Below are positions 42,395 to 50,670 of a stretch of DNA of 64,000 bases, piece after piece. Location: the NCBI RefSeq assembly GCF_900143515.1, contig NZ_FSQT01000002.1, positions 4,093,501-4,157,500 on the forward strand, in the 5' to 3' direction. The position numbers and the translations under genes were made by a program. The stretch's first letter is position 1; each line of letters starts with the position of its first letter. The notes under the pieces were generated by a model, which worked only from the letters and a program-made list of their open reading frames with translations, did no database searches and was not told the DNA's origin. The stretch is from Micromonospora cremea (GTDB lineage Bacteria > Actinomycetota > Actinomycetes > Mycobacteriales > Micromonosporaceae).

Positions 42395-43663
42395 TTAGAA
42401 GCCTCTTCGGTTTGCGCTACGGGTCCGATCAAGTCCTACGCGCGGGGCCGGCCGCGGTGTGTCCTGGGCGAGGGATTCGGCGAGGAGCCGCCAGATTTCA
42501 GCGGCAAGTGCCATGTTGCCGTTGTTCTGGGCCTGCTCGGCGAGGCCGCGCAGGCCGGTGACCGCTTCGTCGCGTGCGCCGTCCAGTAGGAGGAGCCGGT
42601 TGCGTAGCACGTCGAGTTGGATGCGGTCCTGGTAGGGCAGGAGCGGGTCGAGGCTGTCGAGCTGGTCGAGCAGCGTGCGGGCCTCGGTGGGGTGTCCGGT
42701 GTGCATGGCGAGGTGCGCGCGCAGGAACAGCAGCTCTTGTTCGATGGTGGGTGTTCCGGTCAGGGGGAGGCTGGCCTGGACTTCCTCGACGCGGCGGTGG
42801 GCGGCTTCGGTGTCCGGCGGGGTGGTCTGGAGGTTGAGCCTGGCCGCGCTGATTCGCAGGCGCGTCCACAGGGTGGGGTTGTCGCGTCCGTCGAACCCTC
42901 GCACGGCCTCGCCGAGTAGCTCGGCCGCGGCGGCGGGCTCGCCCTGGCGGAGCCGGATGTTGGCCGCGGTCCAGAGTGCCTCGGCCCACAGCGGGTCTGA
43001 CCGGCCCTCGACGAGGCTGAGCAGTTCGTCGGTGTGCCGGCTGGCCTCGGGCAGCCGGTCTGCCTCGGCCAGCACTGACACCACGGCCAGCAGGACGTTC
43101 GCCATGACATAGGGGGCCAACGCGTTGTCCTTGGCCAGCTGGTGGGCCGTCAGCGCGGTGTCGACGGCTGCTGGAACCTCGCCGGTGGACCGCAGGCAGC
43201 GGGCCAGCTCGGCCAGTGCCCTGGCCCGCAGCTCGGGCAGTCCGAGTTGGTCGCTGAGGGTGGTCAGCTCGTCGAGGCAGGCCCGCTGCTCGGCGTACTC
43301 CTTGCGTTGCCGCCGCCAGTCGGCGACCTGCCACAACGCCTGCCAGCGCAGCAGGGGGTCCTCGCCCCCGGCGGTGGCCAGCGCGCCGGACAGCAGCTCG
43401 CCCGTCTCGTCCGCGCCGAGGCCGGTGGCGATGGTGAGGCTGCGCGCCAGTGATGAGGCGGTGGACTCCACCAGCTCCTCGGTGCTGACACCGAGCTGGC
43501 TGGCCAGGTGCGCCAGCGCGCGTTCGGTGGGCTGGCGGGCCCCGGACTCCAGCCGGGACAGGTAGCCGGTCGACATGCCGTCACCGGCGAGCGCGCCCTG
43601 GGTCAGGCCCCGCTCGATCCGCAGTTGCCTGAGCCGGCGGCCGAAGGCTGGTTGTTCCACCAC
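42395..43663 (-). CDS. XRE-family HTH regulator with TPR-like domain
   Basis: 422 residues. HTH_3 ~8-60: FGRRLRQLRIERGLTQGALA, STGYLSRLESGARQPTERAL. The remaining ~350 residues are TPR-like helical pairs (RARALAELARCLRSTGEVPA, LWTAANIRLRQGEPAAAAEL), an architecture used by Gram-positive peptide- or signal-responsive regulators. It is probably leaderless: -10 TAGGAT (43670-43675) lies 6 nt before GTG 43663, and -35 TTGCCA (43694-43699) sits in an operator copy, implying autoregulation. Its divergent partner is the DUF6069 membrane protein. Confidence 0.85.
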   Translation of the reverse strand: MVEQPAFGRRLRQLRIERGLTQGALAGDGMSTGYLSRLESGARQPTERALAHLASQLGVSTEELVESTASSLARSLTIATGLGADETGELLSGALATAGGEDPLLRWQALWQVADWRRQRKEYAEQRACLDELTTLSDQLGLPELRARALAELARCLRSTGEVPAAVDTALTAHQLAKDNALAPYVMANVLLAVVSVLAEADRLPEASRHTDELLSLVEGRSDPLWAEALWTAANIRLRQGEPAAAAELLGEAVRGFDGRDNPTLWTRLRISAARLNLQTTPPDTEAAHRRVEEVQASLPLTGTPTIEQELLFLRAHLAMHTGHPTEARTLLDQLDSLDPLLPYQDRIQLDVLRNRLLLLDGARDEAVTGLRGLAEQAQNNGNMALAAEIWRLLAESLAQDTPRPAPRVGLDRTRSANRRGF

Positions 43664-43692
43664 ACCCGGATCCTAGCCAGCTTGCCTCAGTC

Positions 43693-43777
43693 TTGGCAAC
43701 TAGCCTTACTCCGAGACGCTTCGTTGGCAAATCCTTTTGGCAAACTCTTGCCAAGAAGTTGGCAGTAGTCGTAACGT
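43693..43777. promoter_or_regulatory. Five TTGGCAA-type sites with two divergent promoters
   Basis: TTGGCAA occurs at 43693-43699, 43724-43730 and 43737-43743, its reverse TTGCCAA at 43748-43754, and TTGGCAG at 43759-43765. The 43737-43754 pair forms TTGGCAA-ACTC-TTGCCAA. One site overlaps the -35 of the XRE gene (18 bp to TAGGAT); another supplies -35 TTGCCA (43748-43753) of the DUF6069 gene, 18 bp from TAACGT (43772-43777). Probable XRE operators. Confidence 0.6.
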
Positions 43778-43814
43778 TGCCGGCGTTCGAAACCCCGAGT
43801 CGCAGGAGAGCACG

Positions 43815-44261
43815 ATGCAGAAGATCATTTGCATGACGAACGACATGCAGTGGACCGACAGGACCAGGACAACCGCACGGCGTGCCGGCCGCGTGATCAC
43901 CGTCGCCGGGGGAGCGGCCGGCGCTCTCCTGCTGTGGGCCGTCAACGACCCCTGGGCAGGCATCGACCTCGCCGTCCGCCAGGGCGACGCCACCCAGCAC
44001 ATCGGGCCGGCCGCCGTGGTGGTGGCCGCGCTGATCGCCGGCCTGGCCGCCTGGGGCCTGCTCGCGCTGCTGGAGCGTACCGTCGGCCGCGCCCCCGCCC
44101 GGACGTTCCGGATCATCGCGCTGATCGTGCTGGTGCTCTCGCTGGCCGGCCCGCTGGGCAGCGGCATCGGCATCAGCAGCCGGCTGGTCCTGCTCGCCAT
44201 GCACCTGACCGTCGGCGCGGCGCTCATCATCGGGCTGCCCGGCTGGCAGACCCGCCGATAA
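43815..44261 (+). CDS. DUF6069 four-helix membrane protein
   Basis: 148 residues from ATG 43815 behind CAGGAGA. Four hydrophobic segments: VITVAGGAAGALLLWAVNDP, HIGPAAVVVAALIAGLAAWG, IIALIVLVLSLAGPLGSGIG and LLAMHLTVGAALIIGLPG. The motif WAVNDPWAGIDLAVRQGD and the overall pattern match DUF6069 proteins of actinobacteria, whose function is unknown. Its promoter and that of the divergent XRE regulator share TTGGCAA sites, so it is the best candidate target of that regulator. Confidence 0.82.
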   Translation: MQKIICMTNDMQWTDRTRTTARRAGRVITVAGGAAGALLLWAVNDPWAGIDLAVRQGDATQHIGPAAVVVAALIAGLAAWGLLALLERTVGRAPARTFRIIALIVLVLSLAGPLGSGIGISSRLVLLAMHLTVGAALIIGLPGWQTRR

Positions 44262-44616
44262 GGATGGACAACGTGCCGATCGGATACGTGCGGGCACTCG
44301 CGGGATCCAAGTAGGTCGGCACCCGGTGCGCGCCAAACGCGCCTTGACACACCGGACGGGCGCTGGTGCGGGGAGAAGAGCGGGGTGGGGTGCGGCGAGT
44401 TACCTGGGCAGGCCGCCGCCCGCACCCCATCCCCACCGGGCAGCGACCCGCCCGACGACTGGCGGTGGCGCGTGCGGCCGGTTTCGGCCGCCTTGGAGAC
44501 GTACAGAATCATGGGGCGTGATGTCTGCACGCAAGGTATCCGCAGGTACGTAGCCTGGTGTCGTCGTGACCCCGTCCGGGGGGTGATGCGTCAGCTGACA
44601 GCAGGAAGGCTCGTTC
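44262..44616. other. Gene-free stretch, ~355 bp, with hairpin and a possible 16-codon peptide
   Basis: No confident gene. ATG 44264 opens a 16-residue frame, MDNVPIGYVRALAGSK, just after the DUF6069 stop; AAGGA is too close to this ATG but well spaced for GTG 44273. A hairpin GCGGCCG-GTTT-CGGCCGC lies at 44474-44491. The last ~20 bp carry AGGAAGG for the next gene. Confidence 0.35.
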
Positions 44617-45363
44617 ATGAAGATCGTCGTTATCGGCGGTAGCGGCCTCATCGGCTCCAAGCTCGTGGGCAAACTCGGCGCGCAGGGTCACGAGGCCGTT
44701 CCGGCGTCGCCCAAGACCGGCGTGAACACGCTGACCGGCGAAGGGGTGGGTGAGGTGCTCGACGGCGCCGATGTGCTCGTCGACGTGTCGAACTCGCCCT
44801 CGTTCGAGGACGCCGCCGTGCTGGATTTCTTCCAGACGTCCACCCGGACCCTCCTCGGCGCCGCGACGGAAGCCGGGGTGGGGCACTACGTGGCCCTCTC
44901 CATCGTGGGCTCGGACCGGCTTCCGGAGAGCGGGTACATGCGGGCCAAGGTCGCCCAGGAGAAGCTCATCGCCGCGTCCGGGCTGCCCTACTCGCTGGTG
45001 CACGCCACGCAGTTCTTCGAGTTCGTCCAGGGCATCATCGACACCGCCACGGACGGCGACACCGTCCGCCTCGCGCCGGTGCTCATCCAGCCGATGGCGG
45101 CCGACGACGTCGCGTCCGCGGTGGCCGAGGTCGCGGTCGGCGCACCGACGAACGGTACGGTCGAGATCGCCGGGCCGGAGCAGTTCCGCCTCGACGAGCT
45201 GGGCCGATCCACTCTCGCGGCCCGTTCCGACTCCCGTTCGGTGATGACCGATCCCGGCGCCCGGTACTTCGGCGCCACCCTGGGCGAGCGCTCCCTCGTC
45301 CCCGCCGATGGCGCCCGCGTCGCCGGTACGCGCCTGGACGACTGGCGCGCGCAGGCAGCCTAG
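44617..45363 (+). CDS. NmrA-like atypical SDR (NAD(P)-binding)
   Basis: 248 residues, MKIVVIGGSGLIGSKLVGKL (GxxGxxG Rossmann motif), no YxxxK active site but MRAKVAQEKLIAASGLPYSL, FFEFVQGIIDTA and PMAADDVASAVAEVAVG as in NmrA/ytfG-type atypical SDRs. These act as NAD(P)-dependent reductases or redox-sensing regulators. AGGAAGG lies 9 nt before the ATG. The gene stands alone; the next gene converges on it 12 bp away. Confidence 0.88.
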   Translation: MKIVVIGGSGLIGSKLVGKLGAQGHEAVPASPKTGVNTLTGEGVGEVLDGADVLVDVSNSPSFEDAAVLDFFQTSTRTLLGAATEAGVGHYVALSIVGSDRLPESGYMRAKVAQEKLIAASGLPYSLVHATQFFEFVQGIIDTATDGDTVRLAPVLIQPMAADDVASAVAEVAVGAPTNGTVEIAGPEQFRLDELGRSTLAARSDSRSVMTDPGARYFGATLGERSLVPADGARVAGTRLDDWRAQAA

Positions 45364-45374
45364 CGGGAACTCCA

Positions 45375-47627
45375 CTACCTCGCCGTGGCGGGCGGGTCCA
45401 CCGGCTCGCCGAGGCGGCGCACCAGCTCACGCGCCGCAGCGGCGAACGACTCGTCGGATTCGTCCGGGCAGTGTCCCTGGATTGGTGGCGGGACGCTGTC
45501 GCTGGGCGGCGTCACCACATCGCTGGGATCTCGCAGCCGGCGGTCCACCGTGGCCGGCGGGCCGTCGACGGTGGCCCGCTCCCCGGGCCGGTGAGCGGAG
45601 AAGAGCCAGCCGCCGATGGAGTCGGTGTCGCGCCACAGGTTCACCCACCGCCAGCCGACCCGGCTCCCGATCTCGCGCAGCGCCGCGTCGTCGATGTAGG
45701 CGGGAAAGAGCCGCCCGTAGAGCCGGCGCAGCGGCGACCCGTGGGTGAGCAGGGCAACCCGGCTGCCGACCTCCGGTGACAGCTGGAGCACCGTCGCGGC
45801 GAGCAGGACCGAGCCGTGGCTGTGTCCCGTGAGCAGCACCGCGTTGCCCCGGGAGACCAGATACGTGATCCGTCGGGCCAGCTCGGGCACGGCCCGTTCC
45901 GAATAGCAGGGCGGCGCGAACGGGTGGGCGGCCCGGGGCCAGAAGGTGCCGAGGTCCCAGAGGACGCCGACGTGGCGCCGGAACGGGAGGCTCCGGTAGG
46001 CGAACATTCCGCCGATGATCAGACCGAGGATGATCGCCGCGATCAGCCAGCTGCCGAACGCGATGCCGAAGGTGACCACGTCGGCCGGCACCCTGGCGTA
46101 CCGCTCGATGACGTCGCTCGGGAACAGCTCCAGCAGGCCGATCGCGGTGGTGGCCGTGCCGAGTCCGGCGAGGCAGCCGTAGACCACGGCCAACGGCACC
46201 AGCTTCTCGGTGAACCGGGCCCGGGCAATCGCCTGACGCACCTGCCCGAGCCGGGGTCCGGTCTGCGCGGGCGGGTCGGGGTAGTCGCGCGCGACGATCG
46301 CCGCCGCGACCCGGTACCGGCCGGGGCGGGAGATCAGGATCATCAGGCCCGCGACGATCAGCGTGATCAGCACCGCGCGGAAGTAGCCGTAGATCGCCCA
46401 GGTGTACGCCCGGGGCGCGCCGGTGGCGATACCCTCTCCGGTCGGCAGGTCGCGATCCAGGAAGTCCGCCACCCGGTAGACCACCTCGGCGGAGTACGCC
46501 ACCCCCAGGCTGACCGCGGTGGCCACGATCACCAAGGCTCCCAGCCCGAACAGCGGGCTGACGTCCCGCCGCCGGTCCCGGCGCCAGAGCAGCACCACCC
46601 CCAGGGCGGCCAGCAGCGCCGTCTGGGTGACGAAGAGCCAGGTCAGGGTTGCGTCGTAGCCTGGCAGGGTGCCTCCCTCGTGCCATGGCGCGGGGTTGGT
46701 CAGCAGGTGGGTCACGACCACGATGGTCAGGATGATGGCGGTCGTCCGCAGCGTGCGGGTGACCCCGTCGAGCCGCCGGTCGGCGGCGGCCCGGTCGATG
46801 ATCGGGGGCGCGCAGAGCAGCGCCACGCAGGCGACCAGGACCACCCCGGTGACCACGGCCAGCGTGACCGTGATGGCCGACGCGCCGGTTGCGGCTCGGG
46901 CAGCGAGCAGAGTGAGGTCGAGTGTCGCGAACGCCGCCGCCACGTGGATGGAGCGCAGTCGACCCACCAGCGGTTCGGCGTCCCACTGCCCGACCGCGGC
47001 GAGCGGATGACCGGAGACCGCCTTGTCGGGTGCGTGAAAAGCCTCGAACGTCTTCCCCGGGCGGTTGCTGACGCGCCAGATCAGGCCGATGACGGCGGCC
47101 GGGACCAGGGCGAGCACAGCCAGCCGCAGTCCGACCGGATGCCCTCCCAACCAGGACAACCAGCTACGTCCGGCCAGGCAGCGGGGCGAGGCCATGCACT
47201 TCCAGGCGATCAGGTCCAGGGCGACGCCGGCGATGGCGAGCACGTAGAGCACGGTGAGCGTGAGCGCCAGCACCCGGCACAGGGATCTGACCATCGCCTC
47301 GGAGCCGGGGTTGGCCGGGCGCATCCAGATGGCCACGTTGGCCAGCAGGAACGGCAGCAGGAACACCAGCGCCAGCGTGCGGGCCACGGTCCCGGAGGGC
47401 AGGTCACCCCAGCGGTACGCCTCCAGCGTGACCCCTCGCGCGCCGCCGGTGTCCGAGCAGTGCGGGCGGGGCCGGTAGAAGCCCCCACTGCGGTCGCCCG
47501 CCACCTGCGCGATCTGCCGCCGGTCCAGGACCTCAGCGACACTCGCGCCGGACACCCCGTGCACCCGCAGCTCCACGACGCCGCCGGTCATCTCCGGCCG
47601 GCTCAACCGCGCTGATCCATCCGACAT
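45375..47627 (-). CDS. Polytopic membrane protein with lipase-like GHSHG elbow
   Basis: 750 residues. The N-terminus has VVELRVHGVSG (~17-27), which resembles the first hydrolase strand plus an HG oxyanion loop. It is followed by about ten hydrophobic segments (TLALVFLLPFLLANVAIWM, AVLALVPAAVIGLIWRVS, TAIILTIVVVTHLL, AVLITLIVAGLMILIS, GSWLIAAIILGLIIGGMFAY). Near ~600 comes a nucleophile elbow, VLLTGHSHGSVLLAATVL, then THGSPLRRLYGRLFPAYID. So the alpha/beta-hydrolase elements seem separated by ~500 membrane residues. It may be a membrane-embedded lipase/esterase; no substrate or partner is evident. The final ~80 residues are disordered-looking. Confidence 0.6.
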   Translation of the reverse strand: MSDGSARLSRPEMTGGVVELRVHGVSGASVAEVLDRRQIAQVAGDRSGGFYRPRPHCSDTGGARGVTLEAYRWGDLPSGTVARTLALVFLLPFLLANVAIWMRPANPGSEAMVRSLCRVLALTLTVLYVLAIAGVALDLIAWKCMASPRCLAGRSWLSWLGGHPVGLRLAVLALVPAAVIGLIWRVSNRPGKTFEAFHAPDKAVSGHPLAAVGQWDAEPLVGRLRSIHVAAAFATLDLTLLAARAATGASAITVTLAVVTGVVLVACVALLCAPPIIDRAAADRRLDGVTRTLRTTAIILTIVVVTHLLTNPAPWHEGGTLPGYDATLTWLFVTQTALLAALGVVLLWRRDRRRDVSPLFGLGALVIVATAVSLGVAYSAEVVYRVADFLDRDLPTGEGIATGAPRAYTWAIYGYFRAVLITLIVAGLMILISRPGRYRVAAAIVARDYPDPPAQTGPRLGQVRQAIARARFTEKLVPLAVVYGCLAGLGTATTAIGLLELFPSDVIERYARVPADVVTFGIAFGSWLIAAIILGLIIGGMFAYRSLPFRRHVGVLWDLGTFWPRAAHPFAPPCYSERAVPELARRITYLVSRGNAVLLTGHSHGSVLLAATVLQLSPEVGSRVALLTHGSPLRRLYGRLFPAYIDDAALREIGSRVGWRWVNLWRDTDSIGGWLFSAHRPGERATVDGPPATVDRRLRDPSDVVTPPSDSVPPPIQGHCPDESDESFAAAARELVRRLGEPVDPPATAR

Positions 47628-47874
47628 CGCCCCCCGACGCGCTCGGCAGCCCTGGCCGCGCGATCTCGCGCAGGACGGCCATCCCCATGACAGACCGGCG
47701 TCTACCCCACCCAGACCGACCCAACCGTGGCAACAGCGGACGTGCTGCCGCTCACCGACGACCTATCTGAGGCGAGCGGCCTCTACACGGGGCGGCGCGG
47801 GCCGTCCGGTTTCCCGCCGGTCCTGCGGCGTCGGCGGTCAGGATTGATCCGGTGATGGTGGGGTAGGTGCCGCC
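47628..47874. other. Divergent intergenic region, ~247 bp
   Basis: It separates the membrane hydrolase-like gene and the FUSC-type gene and must hold both promoters. I see no clear -35/-10 pair, dyad or small gene in it. Confidence 0.4.
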
Positions 47875-49086
47875 ATGGTCGACGCCGATCGGCATGAAGG
47901 TGATGGGAGTGCGCCGACCCGCGCCGACGACACCGACCACCCCGGCCTGGCGGCGGCCGCTGCCAGGCTTCGCGACCGTGCGGTGGTCGCTCTGCGGGAC
48001 CGGCTGCGTCGGGTACGCGCCATCGGCGGCCTCGCTGTGCAGGCGGGCCTGGCCGCAGCGCTGTCCTGGCTGGTGGTCAAGGAGGTGCTGCACATCTCGC
48101 AGCCGGTGTTCGCGCCGATCTCCGCGGTGTCGACCCTCGCCGCATCGGTTGGCCAACGCCTGCGCCGTACCGTCGAGCTGATCATCGGCGTCACGGTCGG
48201 GGTGCTGATCGGCGACCTGCTGCTTCAGGTGACCGGCACCGGCTGGTGGCAACTCGCCCTGATCGTCGTGCTGGCGATCGTCGTCGCGTTGTTTCTCGCC
48301 GGGAGCGCGGCGGTGGTGATCCAGGCCGGGGCGACAGCGGTGCTCATCGCCACGCTCAGTCCGTCCGTGCGTGACCTGGAGATCCCACGGTTCGTGGACG
48401 CCCTCGTCGGGGGAGCGGTGGCGCTTCTGGTCACCGCCGTACTGCTGCCGCTGAATCCGCTGCGGGTGCTCAATCGGGCCGCGCGGCCGGCGTTGGATCT
48501 CCTGAGTGCCCAGCTCGATGCCACCGCTGGCGCGTTGGCCAGGCATGATCCCGCTCCGGCACGTGCCGCCATGGCCGAGCTGCGGCAGAACAAGGACGAG
48601 CTGAAGGCACTCGTCGAGGCGACCCAGGGCGCACGGGAGGCCAGCACCCTGTCGCCGGTGCACTGGCACGAACGGCACGGGCCGGTGGGCCGGTACGCGC
48701 AGGCGGCGGAGCCGATCGACCGGGCGATGCGCAACAGCGGGACGTTGATCCGCCGGTCGGTGAGCCTGATCGAGGACGGCGAGCCGATACCGGAGCCGAT
48801 GCCCAGGGCGGTCACCGACCTGGCCGAGGCGGTCCGGCTGCTGAAGCGGCAGTTCGCTGCCGGCGACGAACCCAAGCGGGCGCGGGAGCAGGCGTTGCGG
48901 GCGGTCTGCGCGGCCGGCGACGCCTACCGGGAGGGGGTCGGCTTCTCCGGCGCGGTCGTCGTCGCGCAGGTCCGCACGACCGTCAGTGACCTGCTGGTGG
49001 CCACCGGACTGACCCAGGAGCTCGCGAACCGCGTGGTCCGACGCGCCTTCGGTGAGCTGAGGCCGCCCGCTGGTGCTCGTGGCTGA
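47875..49086 (+). CDS. FUSC / aromatic acid exporter-type membrane protein
   Basis: 403 residues from ATG 47875 with GGTAGG upstream. About five hydrophobic segments lie in residues 45-200 (AVQAGLAAALSWLVVKEVLH, FAPISAVSTLAASVGQRLRR, LALIVVLAIVVALFLAGSAA, LVGGAVALLVTAVLLPLNPL), with the FUSC signature PVFAPISAVSTLAASVGQRL. The cytosolic C-terminal ~200 residues are helical. FUSC-like proteins (AaeB, fusaric-acid resistance) export aromatic acids; the substrate here is not known. Single gene; the next starts 101 bp later. Confidence 0.82.
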   Translation: MVDADRHEGDGSAPTRADDTDHPGLAAAAARLRDRAVVALRDRLRRVRAIGGLAVQAGLAAALSWLVVKEVLHISQPVFAPISAVSTLAASVGQRLRRTVELIIGVTVGVLIGDLLLQVTGTGWWQLALIVVLAIVVALFLAGSAAVVIQAGATAVLIATLSPSVRDLEIPRFVDALVGGAVALLVTAVLLPLNPLRVLNRAARPALDLLSAQLDATAGALARHDPAPARAAMAELRQNKDELKALVEATQGAREASTLSPVHWHERHGPVGRYAQAAEPIDRAMRNSGTLIRRSVSLIEDGEPIPEPMPRAVTDLAEAVRLLKRQFAAGDEPKRAREQALRAVCAAGDAYREGVGFSGAVVVAQVRTTVSDLLVATGLTQELANRVVRRAFGELRPPAGARG

Positions 49087-49187
49087 GCAGGGGTTGCCCA
49101 GCCGGATGGCGCAGCATCTCCGACCGATGGCATCACTGTGAGCCGAGAGGGTTGCACGCTGAGCCAAAGTGGTGCCATGATGGTGCC

Positions 49188-49712
49188 ATGGACCTGAGGC
49201 CGTACGTCGAGAACCTGCGTAACGAGTTCGCCGTCGCCGCGGAGGGGGTTGACCCGGACGCTCGGGCGCTGGCCGAGCGGCTCTTCACCCAACTGGAGGC
49301 GGCGACCCGCCTCACGCTGCTCGAGGCGCTGTCCGACGCGGCCGAAGAGATCACCCGCGAGCTAGCGCCCGGGTCTGTGCACGTCCGGCTGCGCGGTCGC
49401 GAGCCTGACTTCGTGGTGGCGCCGGCCAACCCGCCGGCCGACAGCGTTGGCGAGCAGATCCCCGCGCCCACGCTGCCGGCGCCGGTGCTCGCACCGGGCG
49501 GCGACGACGGCGGCACCTCGCGGATCAACCTCCGGCTTCCCGACCAGTTGAAAGCCAGCATCGAGGAAGCTGCTGGCCGGGCCGGACTGTCGGTCAACGC
49601 CTGGCTCGTGCGTGCGGTCGCCGGCGCCATCGGGGCTGGCGAGCCGGACCGTCGCCCGGCCCGCCGGACGGAGCCGCGCTCCGGCCAGCACTTCACCGGC
49701 TGGGCGCGCTGA
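49188..49712 (+). CDS. RHH / HicB-like DNA-binding protein
   Basis: 174 residues from ATG 49188. The C-terminal part holds a ribbon-helix-helix pattern: SRINLRLPDQLKASIEEAAG, RAGLSVNAWLVRAVAGAIGA. The N-terminal ~75 residues are helical (LAERLFTQLEAATRLTLLEA, LSDAAEEITRELAPG). No toxin gene lies beside it; it is followed by a DUF4097 gene and an ABC transporter, so it is better seen as the transcription regulator of that cluster than as an antitoxin. The direct repeat GGTGCCAT just before the start may be its operator. Confidence 0.75.
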   Translation: MDLRPYVENLRNEFAVAAEGVDPDARALAERLFTQLEAATRLTLLEALSDAAEEITRELAPGSVHVRLRGREPDFVVAPANPPADSVGEQIPAPTLPAPVLAPGGDDGGTSRINLRLPDQLKASIEEAAGRAGLSVNAWLVRAVAGAIGAGEPDRRPARRTEPRSGQHFTGWAR

Positions 49713-49783
49713 CCGCGTACCCCCTCGTTCTTCCCGCCGCTCACCTGCAGCGCTGCCCGCTGCCCACATTCCGGGAGACCACC

Positions 49784-50626
49784 ATGCCTGTTTTCGATAC
49801 GCCAGAGCCCATCTCCGTCCAGATCGAGCTGCCCGTCGGGGACGCGTGGATCGCCGCGACCGACCGCACCGACACTGTCGTTCAGGTGCGGCCCCGTGAC
49901 CCGTCGAGCAAGGCCGACATGAGCGCCGCCGAGCAGACCACCGTCGAGTACGCCGCCGGCCAACTGATGATCAGAGCGCCGAAGAGTTGGCGTCGCTACG
50001 GCTTCGGCCCCGGACCCTCGGTCGACGTCCTGATCGAGGTGCCGACCGGGTCGCGGTTGCACGCCAAGGCATCCTGGGCGGCGTTCCGCTGCGAGGGGCG
50101 GCTCGGCGAGTGTCACGTCAGGACCGGAGGTGCGATCCGGCTCGACCGGACCGGGCCGCTGGACATCGACTCCAGCCACGGCGAAATCGTTGTGGAGCAC
50201 GTCGCCGGATCAGCCCGGGTGAAGGCGTCCTCCGGCAAGGTACGCATCGGCGCGGTCGACGGCCTCGCCGAGATCAAGAACTCCTCCGGCGACTGTTGGA
50301 TCGGCCAGAGCAACGGCGACGTCCGGGTCAACACCGCCTACGGCGACGTCACCGTCGACGAGCCGATGGCCTCGGTGACGGCACGCACGGCCTACGGCAA
50401 CGTCCGGCTGGGCGAGGTCGTACGAGGGTCGATCGAGTTGCAGACCTCCTACGGAGCCATCGAGGTCGGCGTCCGCCGCGGGACCGCCGCCTGGCTCGAC
50501 GTCAGCTCCCGCCATGGCCGGGTGCACAACGCGCTCGACACGACCGACAGCCCGGCCCAGACCGACGACACGGTCGAGGTCCGGGCGAGCACCGACTACG
50601 GCGACATCATGATCCGCCGCGCCTGA
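49784..50626 (+). CDS. DUF4097 beta-helix protein
   Basis: 280 residues. No signal peptide or membrane helix. From ~130 onward short repeating beta-strand turns appear: SSHGEIVVEHVAGSARVKAS, SGKVRIGAVDGLAEIKNSSG, NGDVRVNTAYGDVTVDEPMA, TAYGNVRLGEVVRGSIELQT, SYGAIEVGV, STDYGDIMIRRA. This is the DUF4097 right-handed beta-solenoid, an adhesin/bactofilin-like fold. In many actinobacteria it lies next to DrrA-type ABC genes, as here; its contribution is unknown. Confidence 0.85.
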   Translation: MPVFDTPEPISVQIELPVGDAWIAATDRTDTVVQVRPRDPSSKADMSAAEQTTVEYAAGQLMIRAPKSWRRYGFGPGPSVDVLIEVPTGSRLHAKASWAAFRCEGRLGECHVRTGGAIRLDRTGPLDIDSSHGEIVVEHVAGSARVKASSGKVRIGAVDGLAEIKNSSGDCWIGQSNGDVRVNTAYGDVTVDEPMASVTARTAYGNVRLGEVVRGSIELQTSYGAIEVGVRRGTAAWLDVSSRHGRVHNALDTTDSPAQTDDTVEVRASTDYGDIMIRRA

Positions 50627-50670
50627 TGAACGATGCCCGGCGGCCCCCCCGTCCAGGAATAGAGGAGACC

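Noticed and set aside
45816..47615. Plus-strand open frame of ~600 codons opposite the membrane hydrolase-like gene
   Set aside because: Charged, repetitive translation without hydrophobic or catalytic patterns.
49188..49712. HicAB-type toxin-antitoxin system
   Set aside because: Only an RHH/HicB-like protein is present; no HicA-like toxin frame lies on either side.
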